A stretch of 64,000 nucleotides of DNA from an uncultured Marinicella sp. (lineage in GTDB: Bacteria; Pseudomonadota; Gammaproteobacteria; Xanthomonadales; Marinicellaceae). This document shows, one piece after another, positions 44,067 through 52,575 of this stretch; position 1 is the first letter of the stretch, and the number at the start of each line of letters is the position of its first letter. A program made the translations under genes and the position numbers. The stretch lies in assembly GCA_947502925.1 (NCBI GenBank), contig CANNBS010000003.1, positions 62,001 through 126,000 on the forward strand, in the 5' to 3' direction. The notes under the pieces were generated by a model. The model saw nothing but the letters and a program-made list of their open reading frames with translations, did no database searches and had not been told where the DNA came from.

Positions 44067-45045
44067 CTATTCAGACCTTGAACAGGCACGAACAGCCATT
44101 GCTGATTATGTGATTGTTACGCCTTTGGTTCAATCCAGACGATTAAATGATTGGTTGGGTCATGACATCTATTTTAAAGCCGAAAACTTACAACGGGTCG
44201 GTGCGTTTAAAGCCCGGGGTGGATGTAATGCGGTGCGTTCTTTACTGGCTAATGAATCATCGGTCGAACGTGTGTATGCCCGCTCTTTGGGAAATCATGC
44301 GCAAGCTGTGGCCTGGGCGGCGCGATTATTTGATATTCCGGCAACCATTTATATGCCGAAAACTGTGTCGGCGGTGAAATTACAGGCCACCAAAGATTAT
44401 GGAGCCGATGTGGTGCTTTATGATGATATCAAGGAAGTTTCAGTGGTAGAAAACGAGGTGAATGAACGTCCCGGTCATTTCTGGATTTCGCCGTTTAATG
44501 ACAAAGCGGTGATTGCCGGCCAAGGCACCGCCACCATCGAAGCCATTGAACAAATGCCTGATTTGCCTGATGCGCTGTTTGCGCCTTGTGGCGGTGGTGG
44601 GTTATTGTCCGGGATGTGGATAGCTGCCAGAGAACTGGCGCCGGATGCGCAAGTTATTGGGGTTGAACCGGAAACGGCGAATGATGCCTGGCGTTCCATT
44701 CAGGCGGGGACAATAACACCTTTGGACATACCGTCGGATTCGATTGCCGATGGTGTGAGAACCTTTGAAATTGGTGATATTACTTTTGAATATTTAAAAG
44801 AAATGGATGATTTCATGCTCATCAGTGAGCAACGTATTATGTATTGGACACAATGGCTGCAGCATTTATTAAAGCTTCACATCGAAACTGCCAGCGCCAT
44901 GTCCATGGATGCGGTTTATCAATGGCTAAAAAATCAAACTTCACCAAAAAAAGTCATGGTGATGTTATCAGGTGGTAATATTGATGCCGCCATGATGCGG
45001 CGAATATGGGCGGAGGATCAGTTGCAGGAAATACCACGTCTATAA
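44050..45045 (+). CDS. PLP-dependent threonine/serine dehydratase family enzyme
   Basis: This 331-aa fold-type II enzyme shows the PLP lysine in GAFKARGG (K53 approx.), the SLGNHAQAVAWAA loop, the glycine-rich phosphate loop CGGGGLLSG and the closing MLSGGNID. The length is that of a catabolic threonine dehydratase or a serine racemase/dehydratase, without the C-terminal ACT domain of biosynthetic IlvA. It likely makes 2-oxo acids and ammonia from Thr or Ser. A related possibility is a hydroxyectoine or threo-hydroxyaspartate dehydratase. It overlaps the DUF938 gene. Confidence 0.85.
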   Translation: MLKPVNYSDLEQARTAIADYVIVTPLVQSRRLNDWLGHDIYFKAENLQRVGAFKARGGCNAVRSLLANESSVERVYARSLGNHAQAVAWAARLFDIPATIYMPKTVSAVKLQATKDYGADVVLYDDIKEVSVVENEVNERPGHFWISPFNDKAVIAGQGTATIEAIEQMPDLPDALFAPCGGGGLLSGMWIAARELAPDAQVIGVEPETANDAWRSIQAGTITPLDIPSDSIADGVRTFEIGDITFEYLKEMDDFMLISEQRIMYWTQWLQHLLKLHIETASAMSMDAVYQWLKNQTSPKKVMVMLSGGNIDAAMMRRIWAEDQLQEIPRL

Positions 45046-45118
45046 ATTCTCAGCATTCGTCAGTATTGTGGAATGGTGCTTCGCATAAGCTTTTATCTTT
45101 GCGTGTGGTTTATTTAAT

Positions 45119-45455
45119 GAAAACCACAAAGGCACAGAGGACACAGAGAAATAATATTTAGTTGTTTGTATTTATTAGCTCAATTAATCGTGTTCCAGTC
45201 AATAATAATGTTTTTGGAAAAACCAAGTTCTGTAGTTGTGACTCTTGCGGTCACTTTTTCTATCAGTAATTTACAGGCTTTACCAATTAATTTTTGCTTA
45301 ATCCTATTTAATAATAGTGAGTTTGTTATAAACGGAATAAGTGAAGATGTTCTTAAAGCCACTAGGTACCGGCCTGCGCCGGCACGGTTCTATGTTTTAG
45401 TTTAAAGTGATAGTTAAAAATATAACTCTGTGTTCTCTGCGCCTCTGTGGTTATC
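45119..45455. repeat. segment bounded by inverted 27-bp CACAGAG-type repeats
   Basis: The intergenic region 45046-45477 holds no convincing gene. Positions 45122-45148 and 45426-45452 are inverted copies of the same 27-base motif, matching at 24 of 27 positions. Their core reads GGCACAGAGGACACAGAG. TGTGGTTT (45104-45111) also pairs with AAACCACA (45121-45128). Near 45366-45386 there is a GC hairpin, CCGGC-ctgc-GCCGG. A third diverged copy of the motif is at 59598-59690. Such repeats are spread through many environmental bacterial genomes. Short open frames inside (for example 45166-45405) look like chance reading. Confidence 0.6.
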
Positions 45456-45477
45456 TTTTATTTCTTATGGTATGAGA

Positions 45478-47724
45478 TTAATCAATGGTTTTAATCAGCC
45501 GAAAACCGACATGGGACAAGGCTTTTTTCGGGTCGGCTGATTCAGTACTTATGGTGGTCGCTATATCACCAGTCATCCAGGAACCGCCGGCGGCACAATA
45601 GGCCTGATTACCACAATCGCGCACCCATTCGGCCACATTACCGGTTAAATCATGACTGTTGGTGTTGGCAGCAAAGGATTTCACCGGTGCAGTGAAGACA
45701 AAATCATCACGGCAATCGCCGTGCTGTTCAAATTTAGATTCGCTGCTGGTTTCTTGCCCGGCCACATTGCTGTTGTCGCAGTTTGGGTTTCCGGCTAATT
45801 GTTTTTGCGCCGTTTGCCATTGTGTCAGGGTAGGTAATTGATAGTTCGCTTGTTGGCTGTCTGATAACCAGGCGGCGTAGGCAGTGGCTTGGGCTGCTGT
45901 GATACAAATCACCGGGTGTTGTGGAGTCTGATCGAAGGGTGGCTTGTCCCAGGTTTTTTTAAAGAATCCACCCCGACCGAAATGCTCACAGCGTTCATCA
46001 AAATCCTTATTCGCGGCAAAAGCTTTAAATTGTGCCACCGTTGTTTCACTTTGTGCCAGCCAGAAATCACCGGTGCCTGTGCTATTAGCCGCCGCCACAA
46101 ACACCCAGCTAAATCCCGACAAATCAGTCATGACATCACCGGTTTTCGGGATGGCCTGGTATTGGGTTTCGATTTTAGACAATCCGGCATTATCCGGTGA
46201 CAACATAAATGCCATGGTGAGATAGTCTTTGGCTTGTGGGTTTGTACGACGTTTTTCGATGGCCTGTTGTGCCAGATGTATGGCCTGATTGGTTATTTTA
46301 TCGATGTCCGTTTGATAATCATCGGCTTTCATTGGGTAGCTTTTAAAAAAATCGGTTAACGATTGGATATGGGTGATGGCATCGCCGTAGGCTTGTTGCT
46401 CCAACTTACTGTTAATTAAACTAAAATAGTATAAACCCACTTTATGCAAACCTTGTTTTGCTGCCTGGTTATCGGGGTATTCGGCCAAAATGGCGGCAAA
46501 TTGACTGGCGGCGTTATCTTCGGCCGGTTTGGTAAGGCGGAAGGCTTTTAAATTTTCATTGGCTTGCGATAAGCGATCGGTTAGATTGGGTTCCTGCGCA
46601 CGTCTCGGGTCGTTTTCCGGTAAGTTAACCACCGTTTCCATTAATGGACCAATCGGGTCGGCTTGTTCCACATTTTTGGCCAGCGCTTCAGGTGGTTTCA
46701 GAGGTTCTTGTACAGTGGTTTGAGTGGTTTCTTCGGGAATAGTTTGTGGTTTTGCAACCAGAGGTTCGGAGGCTGTTGGTTCGGGTTCATCACCCATAAA
46801 CATTAAGCCTGCCACAACCAGTATTGCCATGCCAGCCAGTATAGAAGCCGGTACCAGGAATTTTTTATAAGCCGCCCAATTAATGGTGGTTTTTTGTTTG
46901 CTGTCCGATTGATGGTCCTGGTAACGAATTTTCATCAAATCAGCTTTTAAATCGGCCACTGATTGATAGCGATCATCGGGATCTTTGGCCAGGCACTGAT
47001 CGATAATCGGCTGCCAGACACTGAGTTCCGCGGGCAGAATCGGCATCGGTTTGTTAATATGTGCCATTAAAATGGAAAAATCATTGTTGGCTGAATAAAC
47101 ATGTTCACCGGTGATTTTTTCATAGATGATACAACCCAAGGAGTAAATATCGCTGCGGTGATCGATGGGGCGCGACTGAATCTGCTCCGGGCTCATGTAA
47201 TGGGCACTGCCCAATAATTGCGTTTCTTTGGTTTTGCGTTGAGATTTTTTGGTGATGGCGATACCAAAATCGGCAATTTTAATGCGCCCAAACTGATCAA
47301 ATAAAATATTGTCCGGTTTTAAATCCCGGTGAATAACACCATGTTCATGGGCATGGCTTAAGCCGTCACAAATCTGACCCAATAAATCAATCAGGTGTTC
47401 GGCATTGGTACAAATAATTTCGCTGAAATCACCGTGGGTCAGATAAGGCATGGTGAAATAAGCCAAACCTGAAGGCAGTTTCTTGGCTTCGTATATACTG
47501 ATAATATGTGGGTGATCCAGGGAAGCCACGGTTTTGGCTTCATCAACAAAGCGTTCTGCCAGTAATTTGTCTTCCATCACCAGCTTTTTCAGAACTTTAA
47601 TGGCCACTTTGCGTTGCAGCGATTGCTGACGACCCAAATAAACTGCAGACATGCCACCTTCACCGATTTTATCTAAAATGGTGTGGTCAGGAATATTAAT
47701 GTTTAATTTAGGAACGGCTTTCAC
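45478..47724 (-). CDS. membrane Ser/Thr protein kinase fused to a formylglycine-enzyme-like domain
   Basis: This 748-aa protein combines a cytoplasmic Hanks-type kinase with an outside sensor or effector. The kinase (about 15-275) is complete: glycine loop GEGGMSAVYLG, Lys43, Glu62, HRDLKPDN with Asp134, DFG with Asp152 and the APE-like SPE segment. One membrane segment (about 289-310) follows, then a Pro/Glu-rich linker and a helical region with tetratricopeptide-like spacing (about 380-520). The C-terminal SUMF1/FGE-like domain (about 530-748) has QLPTLTQWQTA, DLTGNVAEWVRDCG and the ending HVGFRLIKTID. The role is signalling across the membrane; the signal is unknown. The FGE domain may bind a ligand without catalysis. 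Confidence 0.9.
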   Translation of the reverse strand: MKAVPKLNINIPDHTILDKIGEGGMSAVYLGRQQSLQRKVAIKVLKKLVMEDKLLAERFVDEAKTVASLDHPHIISIYEAKKLPSGLAYFTMPYLTHGDFSEIICTNAEHLIDLLGQICDGLSHAHEHGVIHRDLKPDNILFDQFGRIKIADFGIAITKKSQRKTKETQLLGSAHYMSPEQIQSRPIDHRSDIYSLGCIIYEKITGEHVYSANNDFSILMAHINKPMPILPAELSVWQPIIDQCLAKDPDDRYQSVADLKADLMKIRYQDHQSDSKQKTTINWAAYKKFLVPASILAGMAILVVAGLMFMGDEPEPTASEPLVAKPQTIPEETTQTTVQEPLKPPEALAKNVEQADPIGPLMETVVNLPENDPRRAQEPNLTDRLSQANENLKAFRLTKPAEDNAASQFAAILAEYPDNQAAKQGLHKVGLYYFSLINSKLEQQAYGDAITHIQSLTDFFKSYPMKADDYQTDIDKITNQAIHLAQQAIEKRRTNPQAKDYLTMAFMLSPDNAGLSKIETQYQAIPKTGDVMTDLSGFSWVFVAAANSTGTGDFWLAQSETTVAQFKAFAANKDFDERCEHFGRGGFFKKTWDKPPFDQTPQHPVICITAAQATAYAAWLSDSQQANYQLPTLTQWQTAQKQLAGNPNCDNSNVAGQETSSESKFEQHGDCRDDFVFTAPVKSFAANTNSHDLTGNVAEWVRDCGNQAYCAAGGSWMTGDIATTISTESADPKKALSHVGFRLIKTID

Positions 47725-47953
47725 GTCTATGGATTTAGTTAATTTTTATAATGAAGCTATTTCAAACTAATCAGTCGGAATATGAATCATTATCGCATGA
47801 AAAGTGTGACCGCCATCATAAAAAAATCGAATTTAATTACGCGCTGTGGGCTAAAAATATAAAACTGCCGAAAAAGGTCAGTTTTTATCAGCAAAACCTT
47901 GTGTCCTTGTTAATTGAACTTACAATGGGGCATTATTCTAAGCAGGGTGTTTT
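47725..47953 (+). other. leader region of uup with an attenuator-like hairpin
   Basis: These 229 bp separate the kinase start from uup. They contain a 70-codon open frame from 47751 to 47963 with no family likeness, overlapping the uup start. Within it, AAACTGCC (47862-47869) and GGTCAGTTT (47876-47884) form a hairpin with a single bulge, followed by TTT on the plus strand. It may be an attenuator or the terminator of a short transcript. I see no proven gene here. Confidence 0.35.
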
Positions 47954-49858
47954 ATGGCGCTGATAAATTTTGATGATGTTTATTTGGATTTTGGTGCCAG
48001 GCCGATTTTAGATGGTGTCAACCTGAGCATCGAGCGAGGTCAAAAATGGGCCCTGATTGGCCGTAACGGCGAAGGGAAATCTTCATTATTAAAAGTGATT
48101 AACGGTGAATTGCCCATTGATGGTGGCGAGATTAAGCGTCAATCGGGTCTGAAAGTGGCCAAAATGCAACAGTCTGCGGCCTCCGCGGGTTCTGATGTGT
48201 CCGTTCGGGATTTTTTATTACAATCACTGGGAACCGTGGGGCAACAGCTCGCCGCTTACGAACAAACTGATGATGTCGATAAAATGATGCATCTGCAGCA
48301 GCAGATTGATGACGCTGACGGCTGGGACTTATTAAACCAGCTCGATACCGTGATAACCCAGCTGCGACTGCAAGCCGATGCAAACGTGCAATCCTTATCG
48401 GGAGGTGTACGGCGTCGATTAAACTTAGCCGCTGCTTTGGTGCAGTCACCGGATATCTTATTGCTGGATGAGCCCACCAACCATCTGGATATCGACAGTA
48501 TTATCTGGCTTCAGGGTTTAATTAAAAGCTTACATTGTGCGGTTATTCTGGTGACCCACGACCGGGCATTTCTGCGGGCAGTGGCCAATGGTGTGCTGGA
48601 ACTGGATCGCGGTGATTTATATGCCTATGATTGTGATTATGACACTTTTTTAAAACGCCAGGATCTGCGTTTAGACAATGAAGCCAAGGAATGGGAACGT
48701 CTGGATAAAAAACTCTCAGAAGAGGAGGTCTGGGTCAGGCAAGGCATCAAAGCCCGCCGAACCCGCAGTGACAGTCGCTTGCAGGACCTTTATAAACTCA
48801 GGGATGAGCGCAAACAACGGCGTGAGAAAAAAGGCAGTGCCAAAGCCGATATCAATGTCGCTGAAGCCGGCGGTAAAAAAGTTATTACCGCATATAAGGT
48901 GGGTTTTTCATATGGAGATCAGGTCATACTGGATGATTTTTCCACCAAAATTCTGCGTGGTGATAAAGTGGGTATTATCGGGCCCAATGGTGTGGGGAAA
49001 ACCACGCTGGTGAATATTTTATTGGGTGAACTGGAACCGGATGCCGGCTCTGTTAAACTTGGTACCGGTATTCAAGTCGCTTACTTTGATCAACTTAAAC
49101 AAGATATCAATGACAATGACACAGTGCAAAATAATCTGCAATTGGGCACCGACTTTGTCACCATCAACGGCAAAGCCAAACATGTTATTTCCTATTTACA
49201 GGACTTTTTGTTTTCGCCTGAAAAAGTCCGTGGTCCTGCCAGTGTATTATCAGGTGGTGAGCGATCGCGCTTAATGCTGGCGCGTTTATTCGCACGACCG
49301 GCTAATTTGTTGGTAATGGATGAGCCGACCAATGATTTGGACATGGAAACCCTGGATTTGTTGCAGGAATTGTTGTTGGATTTTCCAGGTACTGTTTTAC
49401 TGATTAGTCATGACCGGGATTTTATCGATCAGGTCTGTAGTCAGACATTGGTTTTTGAAAACCCGGTGGATGGGCGTTATGAAATTAATGAGTACATCGG
49501 TGGTTATCAGGATTATATAAGGCAACGTAAAATGCCAGCTGAAGAAGTGATTAAACCAACTGGAAAAGAAAGCAGCAACAAACCTTCTGCAAAAAAGCCA
49601 CCTGCTGGCAAGTCCTCCAGCACCAGCAATCGCTTGCTGTTCCATGAACAAAAGGAATTAAAACAGCTGCCCGGTGAAATAGACCAATTAGAAGCCGAGA
49701 TTAATCAGTTGTCGGAACAAACCTGTGAACCGGATTTTTATCAACAGGATCAGGATAAAATTAAGCAAGTCACCACACGTCTGGCTGAATTGGAACAGCA
49801 GCTTGAGGAAAAATTTAATCGCTGGGATGAGTTGGAAGCGAAAAAATCCAAAACATGA
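47954..49858 (+). CDS. uup: ABC-F ATPase Uup
   Basis: This 634-aa soluble protein has two ABC cassettes without membrane segments. Walker A motifs are GRNGEGKSSL and GPNGVGKTTL, signatures LSGGVRRRLNLA and LSGGERSRLMLA, and Walker B motifs LLLDEPTNHLDI and LVMDEPTNDLDM. The linker is basic and helical, and a C-terminal coiled coil (about 560-632) follows a Ser/Lys/Pro-rich stretch, which is the hallmark of Uup as opposed to EttA or YheS. Uup acts on ribosomes or branched DNA and limits transposon excision. It converges with the MarR gene. Confidence 0.94.
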   Translation: MALINFDDVYLDFGARPILDGVNLSIERGQKWALIGRNGEGKSSLLKVINGELPIDGGEIKRQSGLKVAKMQQSAASAGSDVSVRDFLLQSLGTVGQQLAAYEQTDDVDKMMHLQQQIDDADGWDLLNQLDTVITQLRLQADANVQSLSGGVRRRLNLAAALVQSPDILLLDEPTNHLDIDSIIWLQGLIKSLHCAVILVTHDRAFLRAVANGVLELDRGDLYAYDCDYDTFLKRQDLRLDNEAKEWERLDKKLSEEEVWVRQGIKARRTRSDSRLQDLYKLRDERKQRREKKGSAKADINVAEAGGKKVITAYKVGFSYGDQVILDDFSTKILRGDKVGIIGPNGVGKTTLVNILLGELEPDAGSVKLGTGIQVAYFDQLKQDINDNDTVQNNLQLGTDFVTINGKAKHVISYLQDFLFSPEKVRGPASVLSGGERSRLMLARLFARPANLLVMDEPTNDLDMETLDLLQELLLDFPGTVLLISHDRDFIDQVCSQTLVFENPVDGRYEINEYIGGYQDYIRQRKMPAEEVIKPTGKESSNKPSAKKPPAGKSSSTSNRLLFHEQKELKQLPGEIDQLEAEINQLSEQTCEPDFYQQDQDKIKQVTTRLAELEQQLEEKFNRWDELEAKKSKT

Positions 49859-49913
49859 TGTGACATCAAAGAAGGGATGGCTTCGATATGCTCAGCGGTT
49901 TTGTTGTTTAAGC

Positions 49914-50336
49914 TTAATCTAAAATACGGTTGAATTTATCAATTAAATGACTGAGTTGCTGGCGTTCTTGCCGGCTTAATTGGCCCAATAAAGATTCTTC
50001 GTATTTTACCGCATCAGGAATCACCACAGCCATTAAATCTTCTCCACGATCGCTGAGCCGGTTAATGGTGGCGCGGGCATCGTCTGGATGCGCTTTCTGC
50101 ACAATGTAATTTTTTTCATTCAGTAACTTTAATGCACGGCTAATCGGTACTTTATCCATTTGGGTGTGTTCGGCGATTGTTTTGGCCGTGATATCTGGAT
50201 GGTTATTTAAAATCACCAGCACCCGCCATTCCGGCACCGAAATATTAAAACGACTTCGGTAATGTTTCGATAAGCCCTTAGATATTTTCAGGCTTAAGGC
50301 CGATAACTGGTAGGGTATAAAGTGTTTAAAGTCCAT
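49914..50336 (-). CDS. MarR family transcriptional regulator
   Basis: This 140-aa winged-helix protein has the MarR core RVLVILNNHPDITAKTIAEHTQMDKVPISRALKLLNEK and the wing YIVQKAHPDDARATI, in which DDARA represents the usual D-x-R. It is divergent from hppD, and a 24-bp near-palindrome lies between. It likely represses the tyrosine-degradation operon and is relieved by an aromatic intermediate, in the manner of HpaR or HmgR. The inducer is not known here. Confidence 0.9.
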   Translation of the reverse strand: MDFKHFIPYQLSALSLKISKGLSKHYRSRFNISVPEWRVLVILNNHPDITAKTIAEHTQMDKVPISRALKLLNEKNYIVQKAHPDDARATINRLSDRGEDLMAVVIPDAVKYEESLLGQLSRQERQQLSHLIDKFNRILD

Positions 50337-50355
50337 GGTAGGTAATTATGCCAGT

Positions 50356-50390
50356 ATTTAGTTTCAAATGTAACTAAATTGCGTTAAAAT
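50356..50390 (+). promoter_or_regulatory. operator and promoter of hppD-hmgA-fah
   Basis: A 24-bp element at 50356-50379 has perfect 8-bp arms ATTTAGTT and AACTAAAT, and 20 of 24 bases are symmetric. It overlaps a possible -35 (TTTCAA at 50362-50367), with TAAAAT at 50385-50390 as -10. The site suits the divergent MarR regulator. Confidence 0.65.
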
Positions 50391-50420
50391 ATCTTTTCCC
50401 AATAATGAGTGAGTATAACA

Positions 50421-51455
50421 ATGACAGCGACCATCAATGGCTTTGGATTTATTGAGTATGCGGCAGCGGATGCGACGCCTTTACATAAACTGTTTCGCCA
50501 GATGGGCTTTAGTGCCATTAAACGCCATAAAAACAAACCCATCACATTATACCGGCAGGGTCAATCTGATTTTTTTATTAACGAATGTGATAGTGGCTTT
50601 GCCGCCGATTTTCATGCCAAGCACGGTCCCAGTGCACCGGGGTTCTCGATTGTGTTTGATGACAAGGATGCGGCCTTAGAACACAGTTTGAAAGGCGGTT
50701 CGGAACAAATTAAAGTGGATAATGGTTTGGATTTTCCGGCCATTAAGGGTATCGGTGATGCGGCTTTGTATTTATTGGATAAAGGCTCTTATGAAGCAGT
50801 ACTGGCACGGGATTTTGATGATATCCCGGGTGTTAATCAGAATCCGACCGGCTTTGGTTTAACCTTTATTGATCACCTGACGCATAATTTATACTTCGGC
50901 AACATGGCAAAATGGAGCGCTTATTACGAAGATTTATTTGATTTTCGTGAAATCCGCTATTTTGATATCAAGGGCTCGAAAACCGGTCTGGTATCCAAAG
51001 CCATGACGTCACCCAATGGATCAGTGAAAATACCTTTAAATGAATCGAATGATCCGAAATCTCAGATTAACGAATACCTGGATGAATATAAAGGGGAAGG
51101 GATTCAACACATTGCTATGTTCACAGATAATATTTATGAAACCATCGAGTCCATGCGTGCTGCCGGGGTTGAGTTTTTAGAAACACCAGAGACCTATTAC
51201 AGCATCATTGATCGACGGGTGCCTCAGCACAATGAAGATGTGGCCCGTATGCAGAAAAATCATATCTTGATTGATGCTGATGAGGAAACCAAAAAGCAGT
51301 TATTATTACAGATTTTTACACAGACCAATATTGGCCCTATTTTCTTTGAAATCATCCAGCGTAAAGGCAACGAAGGCTTTGGTGAAGGTAACTTTCAGGC
51401 CTTGTTTGAATCGATTGAGTTGGAACAGCAAAAGCGGGGTTATTTAGATGAGTAG
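50421..51455 (+). CDS. hppD: 4-hydroxyphenylpyruvate dioxygenase
   Basis: This 344-aa Fe(II) enzyme converts 4-hydroxyphenylpyruvate to homogentisate in tyrosine degradation. The iron triad is visible as His152 (FIDHLTHNLYFG), His230 (GIQHIAMFTDNI) and Glu310 (FFEIIQRKG), with the C-terminal GFGEGNFQALFESIE helix. I use ATG 50421 with GAGTGAG ahead; GTG 50409 would add four residues. hmgA overlaps its end by 8 bp. A complete operon for the central steps of tyrosine use follows. Confidence 0.95.
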   Translation: MTATINGFGFIEYAAADATPLHKLFRQMGFSAIKRHKNKPITLYRQGQSDFFINECDSGFAADFHAKHGPSAPGFSIVFDDKDAALEHSLKGGSEQIKVDNGLDFPAIKGIGDAALYLLDKGSYEAVLARDFDDIPGVNQNPTGFGLTFIDHLTHNLYFGNMAKWSAYYEDLFDFREIRYFDIKGSKTGLVSKAMTSPNGSVKIPLNESNDPKSQINEYLDEYKGEGIQHIAMFTDNIYETIESMRAAGVEFLETPETYYSIIDRRVPQHNEDVARMQKNHILIDADEETKKQLLLQIFTQTNIGPIFFEIIQRKGNEGFGEGNFQALFESIELEQQKRGYLDE

Positions 51456-52575
51456 TCATTGGTTTAAACTCTTTAAAAAACAGGGCAAAGTGGCGCGTCA
51501 GGCGCATTTTGATTTGCCCAAAGACAGTTATGAAAGAGAGATGGGCAAAGAGGGTTTTTTTGGCCCTGTGACCCATTTTTATCACCGGCATAAGCACACA
51601 GGTTGGAGTGATTTTGAAGGCGATAACCGGCCACGGGCTTTTGACACCAATGAGCTGGAAGAAACGCAGACCAGTCCCTGGCAGGCACCGGTACTGTTGC
51701 GCAATAAAAGTACTCAGATTCGGATGATGCATATGAAAAAATCAATGAATCGTTTGGTGCGCAATGCCGATGGGGATGATTTGTTGTTTTTCCACAAAGG
51801 AACGGCGCATTTGTTTTGTGACTTTGGACATCTGGTGATTAAAGAAGGTGATTACGTCATGATTCCCAAAGGCACCATGTGGCGGCTTGAAATGGATAAT
51901 CCCTGTGAAATCCTGATGATTGAAGCCACCAATAGTCATTTTAAAGCGCCCGATAAAGGCTTATTGGGTCCTAACGCCATCGTCGATACCGCGGTGTATC
52001 GGGTGCCTGAAATTGATGCGGCTTTTCAGGGTCAATACAGTGAAGATCGCTGGAAAGTGGTGATTAAACGTCGCAATGAATTTAACCGCGTGACGTTTCC
52101 ATTTAACCCCTTAGATGCCATTGGCTGGCAGGGAGATCTCATGCCGATTGCTTTAAATTGGCGTGATATATCGCCTGTGATGAGTCACCGATATCATGTA
52201 CCGCCCTCGGCACACACCACCTTTGTGGGTGAGCGTTTTGTGGTCTGTACTTTTGTGCCACGCTTATTTGAGACGGATCCGAAAGCATTAAAAGTACCGT
52301 TTTATCATAATAACGATGATTACGATGAGGTCCTGTTTTACCATGCCGGTAATTTCTTTTCCCGGGACAACATTCATCCTGGGATGATGACATTACATCC
52401 GGCTGGTTTGACCCATGGTCCGCATCCAAAAGCCATGGAAAAAGCCTTTGAACAATCCAATCAAATGACCGAAGAAGTGGCGGTCATGATTGATACACGA
52501 GATCCACTGGATGTTTGCCCTGAGGCGACCGAAGTGGAATGGTCCGGTTACATTAATTCCTGGAGTGAACAATGA
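51448..52575 (+). CDS. hmgA: homogentisate 1,2-dioxygenase
   Basis: This 375-aa cupin-type dioxygenase opens homogentisate to maleylacetoacetate. It has the cupin His context HKGTAHLFCDFGHLVIKEGD, then DEVLFYHAGNFFSRDNIHPGMMTLHPAGLTHGPHP, a conserved glutamate and two histidines that bind iron. It is shorter than the roughly 430-aa animal-type enzymes and fits the compact bacterial group. It overlaps hppD by 8 bp and the next gene by four (ATGA), so the three are coupled. A maleylacetoacetate isomerase is not seen in the window. Confidence 0.93.
   Translation: MSSHWFKLFKKQGKVARQAHFDLPKDSYEREMGKEGFFGPVTHFYHRHKHTGWSDFEGDNRPRAFDTNELEETQTSPWQAPVLLRNKSTQIRMMHMKKSMNRLVRNADGDDLLFFHKGTAHLFCDFGHLVIKEGDYVMIPKGTMWRLEMDNPCEILMIEATNSHFKAPDKGLLGPNAIVDTAVYRVPEIDAAFQGQYSEDRWKVVIKRRNEFNRVTFPFNPLDAIGWQGDLMPIALNWRDISPVMSHRYHVPPSAHTTFVGERFVVCTFVPRLFETDPKALKVPFYHNNDDYDEVLFYHAGNFFSRDNIHPGMMTLHPAGLTHGPHPKAMEKAFEQSNQMTEEVAVMIDTRDPLDVCPEATEVEWSGYINSWSEQ

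Noticed and set aside
45166-45405. Short open frames inside the repeat-bounded segment (also 45180-45362 on the other strand).
   Set aside because: Neither has a ribosome site, family likeness or codon bias. I considered a decayed GxxExxY-type gene, which often lies next to such repeats, but found no matching motif.
47751-47963. 70-codon frame before uup.
   Set aside because: It contains a terminator-like hairpin, overlaps the uup start and has no recognisable motif. It is described as leader DNA.
49856-49868. 13-bp palindrome TGATGTGACATCA at the uup stop.
   Set aside because: It overlaps the uup coding end and lies far from the MarR promoter. There is no support for a regulatory role.
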